The notes under the pieces are model-generated. The model had not been told where the DNA came from. It worked only from the letters and a program-made list of their open reading frames with translations, and ran no database searches. Source: Beaufortia kweichowensis (taxonomy: Eukaryota; Chordata; Actinopteri; Cypriniformes; Gastromyzontidae). Taken from it: DNA of 64,000 nt. The translations under genes were made by a program, and so were the position numbers. How positions within the stretch are numbered: the stretch's first letter is position 1; the number at the start of each line of letters is the position of its first letter. Below, in pieces: positions 13,874 to 27,295 of the stretch. Where the stretch lies: positions 5,501,001 to 5,565,000 of the forward strand of contig CM032813.1 of NCBI GenBank assembly GCA_019155185.1, written 5' to 3'.

Positions 13874-16345
13874 ACACACAGATGCACAAGTTGCATTCGC
13901 TCTCATTTCTTGAACTTTGAATCATTTGTTTCTTTAGAGTTTATGTTCAAAGCAAAAACCAATTTTATTTATTCATTTATGTCAGAATGTGACAAAAAAG
14001 AATATTAACAAACTTTATACTAATAGTTTACCTACCCTAAAGACTGAAATTTTGCATTTTGTTTTATGTCCTCATTAGATGTTTGATAGGTGTTGAAAAT
14101 TAAACCAAAGGTTTATTACTGTATATCACCAATTAAGTGACTTTAAATGAACATTTCATTAATGTTTGCCTTATCAGACTGAACAGATTAACAAGCAATA
14201 TTTATTATTCAGTGTTGTTTATACAGTGATTCTTAAAGAATGCTTATTTGACCAATGTTTTTTCTAAAGAAAAAGTACTTGTATACGCTGAAAGATATTT
14301 GCTCTGAGAAAGGCACAACCCCATAGAAAATTAGAGACATCTGAGACTATTACTGTTATTTTTTCATACAAGTTTATTCTAATAAAGCAAAAAATAGCAT
14401 GGACATGCCAGTCTTCATTTAAAAAGGGCAAGTGAATATTCTTGTTTGCAGCTTGTATGAAAGATATAGTAGGTCAATAAACTGTAACATTATGAAGGCG
14501 TCCGATATTTTATAACAAAACCCAAAATAATGCTTTTTCTTTCTTTCTTAATGTATTTTGTCTACTTTTTGGCACTGAACATAGAAGAAAAATGTTTTTG
14601 TACAACTCAGTGTTGTTGGTTTGTAAATACATAATGTCCAATATTTGTAAAATAATAAATGACTCTGAAATATGTAAATATAGCAGTTTATTATGCTTTG
14701 CATGGATACAAACATAATTACATGAGTTTCTGTCTTATTCATGACTTTATGTGTTTTATTAAATCATAAATTGTTTTTATTGAGTTTCTGCTTTGTTTGA
14801 TTTTGTAAATACCACCCAGTCTTTCAGTTCAACATGTGAGGTCAGTAATTTGTTGTCATCTTGTCATTCTTAAAGATTCAAGTTATTTTGATAAACGAGA
14901 AGTTTCTGTATGTTGTTTTAAATGATGGAGGGGTTTGCTCATATTCCTTGGCCTCACCTTGAACCTGGTACTATTATTTGTAAATGAATGGTTCAGATAT
15001 CTAGTTCGAGTACTTGCTATCATGAACACCCTCCTATTGTAATTGTTCAGATACAGTCCAGTGGCTATGAGGACTTACCCACAACAATATGGACACAATC
15101 AGTGAAATCCAATCACTGAAACAATGAAAGGCCACGGTCTGTCTCACGGCCTCTTTTTGTGTAAAGACAGTTTAGTGCTACATTTCTGCATCAAATTACT
15201 TCTCTCATATGCTCAAAAATTCAGAGGATGCTCTTATGTGTCCAAACCTAAAAGCATTGCATCTAAATAATGAAAGCCTCCTTGATTATCCATATTAAAT
15301 ATATTGAGGCGTGTGATAAGCAATACAAATTTATTAAATATTGATTTGATCTTCAATTCTTCAAATAATTGTGAAGCTGCAAGCATTTAAATATGTTTTG
15401 CCAGATATAAAGTAAAATTCCAGACTGGATTGTAATCCTACAATTGTTTTCCATTCCTTTTATCCACCAGACTTTAGGATGTCCATATCTATGCCTGACC
15501 CACACCTGTGTCCCATCTGCTATTGTGGAGTCTAATCCAATACTAGCCATAACAAGGGTCTGTCACACACTGCCTGTTAAACTAAATATCAGCATCCTTG
15601 GCATGCTGTTTGGCTAAAGGATCAGAATTGTTGTATAATTTGACATATTTAATAGTGCTCCCATGTGTGGTTGAGTGTGTATTTTTTCTGCATGCACTGG
15701 TGCAACCAGCATTTAGCACCAGGAGAGAAGTGGGAGGCCGGTATTGCCATCAGGCCAGCCAGTGCGCTGTGCCTGGGTCAGCTCTTTCCACTGGCCTCTT
15801 CCTTGTCACCACTGGAGAGGGGGAGGGGACCTGGTGTTGGCTGGGAGCTCTGTGCATTGATTTGGTCTGGGTAATGGAAAGAATGCTCCACTCCACACTC
15901 AACCTTTCCCCTAGCTAATACAGCCTACACACATGTGCGCATGCAGATCACACACAAATAAATATCTTTTATCTTATGCATGGAATTAGAAGTTTTTCTC
16001 ATGCAGTCATGCACATTAGCATTAACTATGTAGCATTAACTAGCATTGCATTAAAAAAAATTGAAATCAACCAACATTTGGTGCTGTGTTCCGATGTGCC
16101 GTGTTCAGATGTGCCGTTCTCTAAACAGCTTTGAACTGTGATTCATCTCACAAGCTGCTGCACAAGTAACAATTACCATCTTCATCCCATACCCAGCAGG
16201 TATGTTTGTTGTTTAAAACACATGCAAGGCCATTTTTTCATAACAAGTGGAAGACAAGTTTTCTCCAAATACCCAAAATAACTGTGTCTGACATGAGATT
16301 AAAGAGGTCTCATTCACCAGAGCCATGCAGTAAAAACTAACAACG

Positions 16346-16389
<44 letters not shown>

Positions 16390-17100
16390 ATGGAAAAAGT
16401 GAATAAGGTAATGGCAATGCATACAAGATGAATGGTCTTGCATTGGTTGCACTGGCTGGTTCTTGTAACGTGTCAAGAATCTGGCTTCCTCCAGATGTGT
16501 GTCATGTTCTTACTGTGTAGAGCCTCTAGAGAGATTTACATTTGGCTGTGCAATGTGAGCACATGGAGAGAGAGTTAATTGCGGAAAGTTGGCAGCCAGC
16601 AAAAAATCTGTGGCAAAAGTCAATGGAAAAAAAGATTAAACCAAAAAAGTGGGGTCATTTTTTACTCATCAAAAAGATAAAATGTAGATGTTTTGCTTGT
16701 TTTCATTGTACATTTCCCATGATCCTTTTGTTTACCCTCTGATTTAGTGTTATGTGGTCTCAGTGGTATAATGAAAAACTGTGTTCATGTTATGTCACCG
16801 ACTTTAAAGCCTATGTGAGAGATAATTTTTCATTTATTTTATTAAATTTATAGTAATTATTTTCACATAATGGACAGACAGACAAGTAGACAGATGATTT
16901 AATAGACCGAGAGAAAGACAGAAAGATCAAGACAGACAGATAAATAAATAGAGACAGACAGATCACTGTCACGTGTAATTCAGTTTATATTTTCGATTTC
17001 CGTTGTCATTTTGTATTACAGGAGCTCCCTCTGGTGGACAATCTCCGCGCATTTCCTCTTACGCAACACGAAGAAGACGTGCACGCGCAATAGCCGTTTG
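13874..17100. other. rem1 3' UTR and rem1-rbm39 intergenic region
   Basis: An AATAAA-type signal near 14383 is one of several candidates for the rem1 3' end. The remainder is AT-rich apart from an unexplained GC-rich island at 15690-15920 and a GA microsatellite. A run of gacagaca-type simple sequence lies at 16870-16965. No exon with a supporting splice site was seen. Confidence 0.4.
16346..16385. repeat. (GA)n microsatellite
   Basis: About 18 uninterrupted GA dinucleotides with a short degenerate start. Confidence 0.95.
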
Positions 17101-17322
17101 GCGCCAGTCCCGTCAGTTTGTCGTTCGTAACCGTCACACACACTTTGTGATTAGTATTAGTTAAAACGATCCAGTTTTGGCTTAATACAGTTGCTTTAGG
17201 TTTGTTTGTGGTTGTAATAATTGCTGGAATTTATATTTGGTCCTGAAGCGGACAGTTCGTCTGTATTAAGCGTTCGTTTGTGGAGTCAGGACTGATCGTT
17301 TCTTTAGGCCGCAGTGTCTGAG
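17040..17322 (+). promoter_or_regulatory. rbm39: rbm39 promoter and non-coding exon 1
   Basis: A CpG-rich stretch with an E2F-like TTTGGCGCC near 17098 leads into a segment that ends at a consensus donor, TGAG|GTAAGA, after 17322. The coding exon begins at an acceptor after 17881 with only 12 bases before its ATG, so this is the likely untranslated first exon. Its 5' end is not defined. Confidence 0.6.
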
Positions 17323-17893
17323 GTAAGACGGAACGGGCTATTAGCTACTTCTGCATGTGTTTATAATAAAACCTCAACATAACCATATTTTACATGTCAC
17401 ATGTGGATTTATTATTATTATTATTACGTTTTCTTTATAATATTTGTGATCTGAGTGTTGCTATCTGCAGTTTGTATGTGAAGAAGAAGCGACATTAGCA
17501 TATTAGCTACTGTGCTAACAAAGCAAGCGTAGTAATTTAAATGAGAGCATAAAACATTTGTACATGAGTAAAATCTAAATGGACATTTAAAACCATTATA
17601 TGTTGTTTGGTAGTTTCACATATTAAAAACGTGATAAATAACGGGAATGTTTGGGACTGTGTGTACAGTAGAGAGTTGGCCAGTTAAACGTGCGGTTTCA
17701 TGACTCTGTCCAGTCACGCGTGTCTGAAATACAAGGCCCAAATACATAGTCTGTGTTTAATCAAACCTGTATATATTTTGCATTGGGTTTAGATAAACGT
17801 GTTAGTATTCAAGAGATTTTCACGCTGAAGTTGATCGTTTTTCAATAACATTTGTATTGATACACTGTTCCTCGCCTGCAGATCAACAACAAC

Positions 17894-20800
17894 ATGGCCG
17901 ATGACTTGGACATTGAAGCAATGTTAGAGGCTCCTTATAAAAAGGTGGGTGTTTATGGAAGTAAGTAAACTCGCTCAGGAATGTGAATATGTGAATAGCT
18001 TTGAATTGAAACTGCTGACCAATCTTGTTTTCTGAAAGTCTTTATTGTCAGATCAATAACTTGAATGTTTCTGTCATAGTGGTTTAAATAAATAAATTGC
18101 CCATCTATCTCTTTTTGTAGACTTGCCTATATCTCACCTCTACTCCCATGAATTCCAGTGTGAACTGTCAAAAAAATGAAGGTAGTAATTGCCCAATATG
18201 TTGATGTACTGTGGTACCCTTGGTTGAAATACATAGGCAGATAATTTAGGTACCGCCAGAATAAATGCAGTGGATGCACATAAAAGCTGGTATGAACTCT
18301 GTGGAGACTATATTTATGTTATTTTATGCATGGTATTCTTAACTATGTATGTATCATCATAACAAGAATTTACATTTAAAAATAGGTAGTGGTAGTTTGC
18401 ATGTTTTTTTTACTGAAGAAATATATTGCAGGCACCCAGTGAGATACTTAAAATGTCAATCCACAGTGCAGAAATCCTGGAGTTTACATACCCAAGCTAA
18501 TCCACAGAGTTTGCTTAAACTTTTATACACCGATTTCACAAACCTTAAATTAAAATTACAAACTTTTGAACTGATAGCCCTGGCAAATTTTATTGTATTT
18601 ATTAAGGGGGGGAAAGTGTATGCATGCTGCTGATATAAAGATACTCTTAAATGGCTATTTCTGCAGTCATTCAAACAGGAGATAATGGGGTTCACTGTGT
18701 AGTGACATAACATTGATCGTAACACACATTATGATGTAAACAATATAGCTTCTTTAAAATAGATGCTGATCATTAGGTACATTTAAAGAACAACTCAACT
18801 TTAGATGGTCTGTGGGAGTCGCTATTACTAAGCCGTGTGAATCCCTGTTTGCTTCAGGGCGAGATGTGTGACTGAGGTGGCATCGAGCTCTTTCAATCCA
18901 CGAAGGCAAATGGGGTGAAGATCACTGGAATGGCATCCACCACTGGAACTCGTTTAGTGGCTGGCTGCTAGCGATGCCACTTTGGGTCTTAGGCTCAGAT
19001 AGCCTTGGTACTGAACCTGTTGGGCTGCTTAATGAATGAAGTCTCTAAAAATGTTTTTTTTACATACCCCGCATAGCACTAGCACTTGAACTTTTGGCCG
19101 TATTACACAAGTAATACAAGCACTAGTAAGGAAGAATGACATTGGCAGCCATGTGGTTGGTCTCCTTCTAAAGGTCCCCCCTTGTATTTGTTGTCTTCCC
19201 ACACAACCCCTGTAATGAACTCATATTTAATGATCATATCATATTCTCTTTTGTTCCCATCCCTTCTTTATCCTTACGACTTGAAATGTTTCGCCGTCCT
19301 CCTCATGCTGTCTTCTATCGACCCTGCTTAGGATGACAACAAGTCCTTAAGTACCAATGGCCACGAAGAGCGGAGCAAGAAGTAAGTTCTTAGGTGTTTT
19401 ATGTTTATTATGTTATGGAATAGTTGAACCCCATATAAATGACTGTCTTGTGTGGGACTTTCAATTTAAAGGCTTTGAAATTGCTTACTGCTAATATTAT
19501 ATACAATACTTGCACTATGTACAATAATATAGTATATTGTATAAGAATTATTGTTTTGTTATGAACACATTAAATTCTTAATTGTTACAGTGCAAATCTC
19601 TGGAGTAACCTATTAATTTATGTTTTGTTTTTTTTTTTTTAAGGAAAAAGAAGAGCAGGAGTCGCAGCAGGAGCCGAGACAAGAAAAGAAGCAGGAGCCG
19701 CGACCGTAAGAAGAGCCATGACCGCAGACGGAGCCGCAGTAGAGAGCGGAAACGGAGCCGCAGCAAGGACAGGCGCCGTAGCCGTTCCAAGAGCAAGGAG
19801 CGTGGTGGTCGTTACAGAGCTCCATTGTACGTTGGCCGCCTTTGATGGTGGTTTAATTTATTATGTCAGGTGGCCCTATGGAATCCACACAATTCAGTGA
19901 AAGTAATCTTTGCATGTGTCTTTCTATAGCAAACATGTTATTCTGAAGTAAAAGGTTTTCACAGATGTTCTTGATTGGTGCGGGAAAGACATTTTCTCAG
20001 AGAATATATGTATGTAGAGGGGTTTAGCTGTCGTCTCAGTTCTTATGGCCGATGTAAGTCGTCAAAGATGGATAGATTCCACAAAAACAAGACTTTTGTT
20101 GTGATGTATTCAACTTATGTCCCAGTGGGTGCGATTAAGCTTGCAGTATATATGTAACAATAGCAGTAGAGCGATAGTCGTAGCTAATGAGATTAAAACC
20201 TTGAAAACCTTGTTTTTAAATCACAGTTCTGGCCTGAAATTTAACGGTGGTCCCAGGGGGAAGACTGGCCCACCACCCGCCATCAAACTAAGGTTTCTAT
20301 GATACTATTTTTGTTGTTTGGGTGGTTGCTTGAGTCAGAAGTGGAAAGTGTTTGAAGAAACGCTCACAAAATTTCTCTCTTGCAGCCGTAAAAGGTCTAG
20401 AAGCCGCAGTCCTTTAAAGAAAGACAAAAGCCCTGTAAGGTAAGTTTGTTTCAGCCTCAAAGACATGTTTGTCCCCACTATATTCTTTGCTGATTCAAGT
20501 TGTTTATGACTTGTTGTGTTTTGCTAACAGACAGCCCATCGATAATCTCACGCCAGAGGAGAGGGATGCACGCACAGTGTTCTGCATGCAGCTGGCAGCC
20601 AGAATCCGACCACGAGACCTGGAGGAATTCTTTTCCGCAGTGGGAAAAGTCTGTTTCTGCTTATTTCCATGTTTTTTCTGGCATTAGGCTAAAAAAGCGA
20701 TCTATATTTTGTTTTTGAAAACAATTTGTGCCTCTTGTGTCTGGCCTTTTTTCATGTGCAACACTAAATGATGTGATTTTTTTTTTTTTTTTAAGGTGAG

Positions 20801-22635
20801 AGATGTACGAATCATCTCTGACAGAAACTCCAGAAGATCCAAGGGTATTGCTTACATTGAGTTTGTGGATTCCACCTCTGTACCTTTGGCTATTGGCCTG
20901 TCTGGACAAAGACTTCTTGGAGTACCAATCATTGTCCAGGCTTCACAGGTATTACACAACATTGTCACTCATAAATTGCAACATTTGGTTTTCTTTGGCT
21001 GTAGAGGTAACTTTTAATTGCTTTGTGTCATGTGATGAATAGGCTGAAAAGAACAGAGCAGCTGCATTGGCCAACAACTTGCAGAAAGGCAATTGTGGAC
21101 CTATGAGACTGTATGTCGGCTCATTGCATTTTAACATCACAGAGGACATGCTCAGAGGCATCTTTGAACCATTTGGCAGGGTAAATTGAGCCATTATTTA
21201 ATAATACCATTATGTAATGGTTATCTACTTGATTGTACGTTGTACTTACTGATTGTGATCTTTTCTTGTAATACAGATTGACAGTATTCAGCTGATGATG
21301 GACAGCGAAACAGGAAGATCCAAAGGATATGGCTTTATCACTGTAAGTTTTCACTTCTGTTATTCAAAGCTCTGCTATGGACAAAGTTTCTGAAATAAAG
21401 GTCTGTGTCCGGCCTCAGAGATTATTACTGTGTCTGCTTAAGCTTATTAGCTTTTCTCTTCCTCTAGTTTTCTGATGCTGAATGTGCTAAGAAGGCCCTG
21501 GAACAGCTTAATGGCTTTGAGTTGGCTGGCAGGCCAATGAAAGTAGGGCATGTGACAGAGCGCACTGATGCTTCAACTGCCAGTTCCTTCCTGGACAACG
21601 ATGAACTGGAGAGGACTGGCATCGATCTGGGAACTACTGGAAGACTTCAACTCATGGCCAGACTGGCTGAGGGTAAGAATTTACTCTATTCTAACACGTT
21701 AACAAAAATAGCTTTCCTACTGTTAAATAAGCATAAGTGCTAATGTATGGACTAAACACTTTATTTTTGTGTTATGTATTGTAAGGTACTGGTCTGCAGA
21801 TTCCACCCGCTGCACAGCAGGCTCTTCAGATGAGTGGCTCCATGGTAGCCATGGCTGCAGCTACTGGTCAGTTTCTTGGCTTTGCATATAATTAATGTAC
21901 TTGTCTGATCTGGGCATAGTTTATTGATTTTGAGTGTTCACTGTTAATGGTACATTTCTTGTTTGTTTTGTTTAGCTGCTATGAACCCTGGATTGAGTTT
22001 TAACATTAATGTGCCCACAAACCAAGCTTTGAATCTACCATCTCAACCAATTGCAACACACTGCTTTCAGCTCTCCAACATGTTCAATCCAAATTCGTAA
22101 GTAACAGGAAAATGCATACCTTTTATTATAAATTGGTTTTTAATTATAATTTTTTTTATAGAGAAAATGATCTTGGTTGGGAAATTGAGATTCAGGATGA
22201 TGTCATTGAGGAGTGTAACAAACATGGTGGAGTCATACATATATATGTGGACAAGAAATCTGCTGAAGTATGTATCTGCATGTTGCCATAATAAATGTGG
22301 TGTTTATTTACTGTAAATTGCAATCCTAATTTTTGTTGTGATCCTATCAGGGTAACGTCTATGTGAAGTGTCCCAGCATTCCTGCTGCCATGGCTGCAGT
22401 TAGTGCATTACATGGACGCTGGTTTGGAGGTAATTCTGATTTCGGTTTAGTTTCATATATGTTCGGTTTAACATACAAGTATAATTTAAGACCTTTCTAG
22501 ATCCCACGTTTTAACTTGAGTTTTGTCTTTACAGGTAAAATGATCACAGCAGCTTATGTCCCTCTACCTACATACCACAATCTTTTTCCAGAGTCAGTGC
22601 AAGCAACACAGCTTCTTATGCCCAGTCGCCGGTGA
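17894..22635 (+). CDS. rbm39: RNA-binding protein 39 (CAPER-alpha/HCC1), 15 coding exons, 523 aa
   Basis: Coding exons are 17894-17944, 19332-19381, 19644-19826, 20227-20292, 20386-20439, 20531-20648, 20796-20948, 21043-21180, 21277-21342, 21468-21672, 21786-21866, 21976-22096, 22162-22267, 22351-22429 and 22535-22635, all in phase. The protein opens MADDLDIEAMLEAPYKK as in human RBM39, followed by an Arg/Ser-rich domain (about residues 35-130), RRM1 (about 149-224, starting TVFCMQLAARI), RRM2 (about 243-318, RLYVGSLHFNI) and a C-terminal U2AF-homology motif ending in LLMPSRR. It is a nuclear splicing factor binding SF3B1-type ULM peptides and a nuclear-receptor coactivator. Compared with human, the segment after the TGLQIPPAAQQ block is shorter. 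The donor after 20648 (AAA|GTCTGT) is weak. Teleosts have rbm39a and rbm39b; which one is unresolved. Confidence 0.96.
18858..19110 (+). other. rbm39: Candidate rbm39 poison exon in intron 2
   Basis: Inside the intron between the first two coding exons lies a complex, GC-richer, non-repetitive block beginning right after a good acceptor (ccctgtttgcttcag, ending 18857). The upstream exon ends in phase 0, so inclusion reads GGC GAG ATG TGT GAC TGA, a stop at 18873-18875. Human RBM39 is known to regulate its own level through a conserved stop-containing exon in this part of the gene. The 3' end is uncertain: CAA|GTAATA after 19110 and CTA|GTAAGG about 16 bases later are both possible donors. Confidence 0.68.
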
Positions 22636-24312
22636 TCCCTCACCCTCAGAAGACATTTTTCAGTCTCTCTTTTTAAATTTTGGACAACAATAACAGTTCT
22701 GCAAGCTGTGGCACAGTTGTTTTGTTTCCTTTTTAAGTTGGTTACAAAACTAGTAAGGTTTAAAGTTTCACTTGCATAGTGTCCTTGCTGGTGTTGGACA
22801 TTTAAAAGAAGTACTGTGGTTTAAAAACGTTTCCTATGTACAGCTTACTTATTGAATTTGTCTTTTGATCTTTTATTGTACAATTTTTTTCCTTTACACA
22901 TATTGTCTTTGTGATAGATCTGGTTGGCATGTTTCCCACTTTGAGGAAGTATACAATTAGCCACACACAAAATCGAAGTCTTGAATAAATTGAAACCCTA
23001 CAAATGATCCAACATAAACATATTCAAGTTTTTGGCTCTGTGAGCTGTGGGAACTAAATGGCTAACGAATATCTTTTGTTCATTTAGAAACCTTAAGGTT
23101 TAGCAGCATCTTGTTTTTCTAATCAAGATTTGATTTTGTAAAATCCTTGATGAAAGTTCATTTCAAATAAAGCCAAAATACTGAATACAGACATTTTGGG
23201 TCTCTTCATTTGAAAAATTGTTATGTTGTCTTGTTTGTTGCTCATTCTCCTAGCTTCTCTTATTGTTTGTAAATGATATGTGTCTGTTTTGAAAATGCTT
23301 AAGTAGTTGACCTCAGCAAATCTCCCAAAAATAGGAAAAAAACTACAAATTGTGCTATTCAGTCATTTTGCAAGATTTTTTTAAAGATTTGTTTGACCAT
23401 TGGCTCGAGTATTAATCATTTGGTCTGTAATCAAGTGTGGTTTTTGTAAATTAATTTCTATGAATACGTGCATTTGTACATGAGCTTAACTATTAAAGTG
23501 TATGACTAAAATCTCTCGTGTTTGATCTGTTTTTTTCATATGCTGAATCTTTTTAATATCTGTATATTTTATATTTTAATATCATTTTAATATCTGTTAT
23601 CAGATATACAGTGGAGCAAGGGCAAACCTTCACTAATCATAGAAAAAAAGACTTGTTGCCCTTACGGATGCAAAATTATGAACCAAATTGCAAAGGACTC
23701 GTTACAGCAAACCCAGTGTCTTGACAGATGTGTGTCAAATGCACCGAGTAAAGTGTACCTTGGCCTCTATGGGAGTGTAATTATCAAGTCCTTTTTTAAG
23801 CTGTTTTGAAACTAATAATTATTGTCATCAAGAAGGTCTGTAAACCCTTGTCAGTATGCGTCTAAGCGACTTAAATACTGTTTTTATGATTATAGCACTC
23901 AACGTCAATTCAAGGCTTTAGTGGAAGAAGACTTTTTTACATGGTTTTCACTGACCTACTTCTCTTAAAGTTATGTACGAAGTACAGGAAAGTACGAAAT
24001 TTTATCTTCAGCGGAAAAGATTTAATTAGCAGTTTAGATACCTGTGGGAGACAGGAGAAACAAAATCTAACTTTATTCTTTAATAAATATTTATACATTC
24101 AATTTTTATAATAATAATGTTTTATTATTCAAATAGGTTAAATATAAATAATAATATAAAAGGCAGCGTAATCTTTACTGTCCAGTATTGTATTGGCTCA
24201 CGTTTACAATTTCCGGTGAAAGGAACAACCCCATTTAATTTTTCAACAAATGGTTTTAGTATACGTCATTCCCAACGTCAACGTCAAGTCCCGCCCACAA
24301 AATGCCAGCTAG
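22636..24312. other. rbm39 3' UTR and rbm39-nfs1 intergenic DNA
   Basis: The 3' UTR probably runs to just past the AATAAA at 23166-23171. Beyond it is AT-rich DNA with no exon that I can support. The next gene starts on the same strand about 1.4 kb further on. Confidence 0.5.
23166..23171 (+). terminator. rbm39 polyadenylation signal
   Basis: AATAAA about 530 bases after the stop, followed by a T-rich stretch. An earlier near match (gaataaattg, about 22983) could be used as well. Confidence 0.5.
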
Positions 24313-24337
24313 CCAATAAAACAGGACCGCCCCGCCC
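24313..24337 (+). promoter_or_regulatory. nfs1: nfs1 promoter elements: CCAAT box and GC boxes
   Basis: A CCAAT motif (24313-24317) is followed ten bases later by ccgccccgccc (24327-24337), and another cccgccc lies at about 24290. They are 200-250 bases upstream of the nfs1 ATG, a typical TATA-less housekeeping arrangement. Confidence 0.55.
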
Positions 24338-24536
24338 AGTCCTCTTGTTCATTTTGTGTAACGCACTTTCTGCATGTTATGAGAGTTGACGACACACTGT
24401 TCTCTAATGTTAGTCGGCATGAAATTGCTTGAAAAATAAAATAATCGATCTTAAAGTTTAGTGGATTGTTTCAAGTGAAGCTTTATGAGAAGCGATTGCC
24501 TGTATTCGTTGCTTGTATTGGGAACGTTGTAATTGC

Positions 24537-27295
24537 ATGAAGATGATGAATACGACATTAGCGAAGAAACTTTTGGGCTCCATGTGTGGCATGTCATGTC
24601 CTCGACTGGGATACGCTGTTAACGCTGCGCACAGACAGACAGGTACAACACTATTTAATCTCATTCTCTAAACACGAATATCTCCGTTGTGACGCAGTTG
24701 AATTTAGCACGTGTACTCTGGGTTTGCTAGCATGCTTGTTAGCACACTGGTATGTAAATACACGATTGACTTTTCGGTATGGCTGTATTCATTGTAAGTG
24801 ACCTTAACTTTACGACTTAAGAGAGTTTTGATAAAGTGAGTGTTCATAAATATGTCGATTATATCTTCCGCAGAGGTAATCAAAAGCAGGGAACTTGAAA
24901 AGGATGAGCTCCGACCTCTGTATATGGACTTTCAAGCAACTACACCTATGGTATTAATCTGCTGTTTCTTTAAATTTAACAAATAAATTAAGTGCATTTG
25001 TCCCATGAGAACGTTGTCATTGTTTTGGTTAAACAATGTTGTTTACAAATGACTCAATAGGACCCAAGAGTTTTGGATGCCATGCTTCCTTATCAAGTGA
25101 ATTATTATGGCAACCCACATTCCAGGACTCATGCTTATGGATGGGAAAGTGAGAGTGCGATGGAAAAAGCAAGAAAAGTAATTATGGATTTTTATTAGAA
25201 AGGCGATTACATGTCTCTTTTACATGATATGCTGATATAGCCGTGTTTATTTTTAATACAATGTTTATTTCGTCTTCAGCAAGTAGCCAATCTAATTGGT
25301 GCTGACCCAAGAGAGATTGTGTTTACCAGCGGTGCAACCGAGTCCAACAACATGTCAATCAAAGTAAGTGTTTTTCTTACTGTGAGCCAAGATAATATTG
25401 TAAATAATATTGAAATATTATAATTTTTATTTTAAATGTAATGTTGAGATTTTGGATACGGTTTTAATTTCCTATAATATTGAAACAGGTAAGCGCTTTA
25501 TAATGTCCCAAAGTCATTCTGGAGAACTAAATATATCTTAATTATTTTTCATGTTTAGGGTGTGGCCAGGTTTTATAAAGCTAAGAAAAAGCACATCATT
25601 ACCACACAGACAGAACACAAATGTGTGCTGGATTCCTGTCGTGTTTTAGAGGCAGAGGGTTTTGATGTAACCTACTTACCAGTGAAAAATAATGGACTCA
25701 TTGACCTACAGGTACGCAGTCTAATAGATGAAGTGTGAAACAGAAATGCAAACATGACTTTTCTACCCAAAAATGTTATTGCTTAAAAAGGTTTTGATTT
25801 TATTGTACTTTCTTAGCACCTAGAAGAAACGATTCGTCCCGATACAAGCTTGGTGTCAGTCATGACTGTCAACAATGAGATTGGTGTCAAACAGCCGATC
25901 AGAGATATAGGTACCCTTAATTATCAATATCAACTTAATTCTCAACGCTTATAGCCGTCTAGTTTCATTGGATTCATGCTAATGCTGTTGTGCTTTTCAG
26001 GTCATCTGTGCAGATCCAAGAACGTGTTCTTCCACACCGATGCAGCTCAGGCTGTCGGAAAGATCCCCCTTAATGTCATTGACTGGAAAGTGGATCTGAT
26101 GTCCATCAGCGCACACAAGATCTATGGGCCAAAAGGTACTACATTGTACTTTTTGGCACACTGTAGTATGTTAAATGTTTTTATTAAAAAATATTGTTTT
26201 TATTACTAGGAGTTGGGGCTTTGTATGTAAGGAGAAGGCCCAGAGTTCGTATTGAGCCTTTGCAGAATGGAGGGGGTCAGGAAAGGGGACTGCGTTCAGG
26301 GACTGTACCCACACCTCTAGCCGTGGGCCTTGGAGCTGCCTGTGAGATTGCCCAACAAGAGATGGAGGTAAAGAGAACTGCTTGTAGAGCTAAAATGCAT
26401 AATCACTGTTATTGTAGTGTACCGTCTATGTAGGACACCTAGGTTTCACTTACTGTTTTTGCTCTTCCCCTTATATTGAAGTATGACCACAAGCGTGTGA
26501 GCTTACTTGCCAAACGCTTCGTGCAAAAGATCATGTCTGAGATTCCTGATGTTGTGATGAATGGAGACCATGAACAGAGGTACCCAGGTGAGAGTCGGCT
26601 TTATGATTATCAATCTTATAATTTGCAGTTAATTTTGCAGCAGATCACTGTGATATAAAACACTTTACTGTTTTAGGATGCATTAATTTATCATTCGCCT
26701 ATGTTGAGGGGGAAAGTCTGTTGATGGCTCTGAAAGATGTTGCGCTTTCATCCGGGAGGTCAGTTGTTTGAAAATAAAACCAAAGAAAATAAAACCGTTT
26801 TAACATTCAATGACTTGAATTTGTTCTTTTTTGTTTTTTTCAGCGCCTGTACTTCTGCTTCATTGGAGCCCTCGTATGTTCTCAGGGCAATAGGAGCAGA
26901 TGAGGACTTGGCACATTCTTCTATTAGGTTTGTTGCTTAATAATAAAATTCCAAACTCGTCTCTTTTCCCCTCTCAGTTTTCTGTAGTAGAGACTTGCCT
27001 TCGAGGCAAAAATCAGTTGTCCACACAACAAGCTTATCTCTTGGTTTTTTTTAGGTTTGGAATTGGAAGATTTACCACAGAAGATGAAGTAGATTACACA
27101 GCAGAAAAATGCATACAGCATGTCAAACGGTTAAGGGAGATGAGGTGAGCTATTTCTTCTTTCCACACTTATAAACTGTCAATGTGGAACTTTACGACTT
27201 GTGAGTCTTTTTGTCTTTATGTGCCAATTAGTCCCTTGTGGGAGATGGTCCAGGAAGGTGTTGATCTGAAAAGCATCAAATGGACGCAGCACTGA
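24537..27295 (+). CDS. nfs1: Cysteine desulfurase NFS1, mitochondrial (13 exons, 449 aa)
   Basis: Exons are 24537-24642, 24874-24950, 25061-25177, 25280-25363, 25559-25711, 25817-25910, 26001-26135, 26210-26367, 26482-26587, 26677-26758, 26844-26927, 27055-27144 and 27232-27295, all in phase. The class-V aminotransferase-fold PLP enzyme takes sulfur from cysteine as a persulfide and passes it to ISCU for iron-sulfur clusters, acting with ISD11, ACP and frataxin. Seen: a basic, acid-free N-terminus fitting a mitochondrial presequence; TSGATESNN; TQTEHK (catalytic His); HTDAAQ; the PLP lysine in SAHKIYGPKG (Lys250); and the mobile-loop cysteine in SGSACTSAS (Cys373), just after an exon junction that splits the neighbouring serine codon. 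The C-terminus SIKWTQH is identical to human. All catalytic residues are present. Confidence 0.97.
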
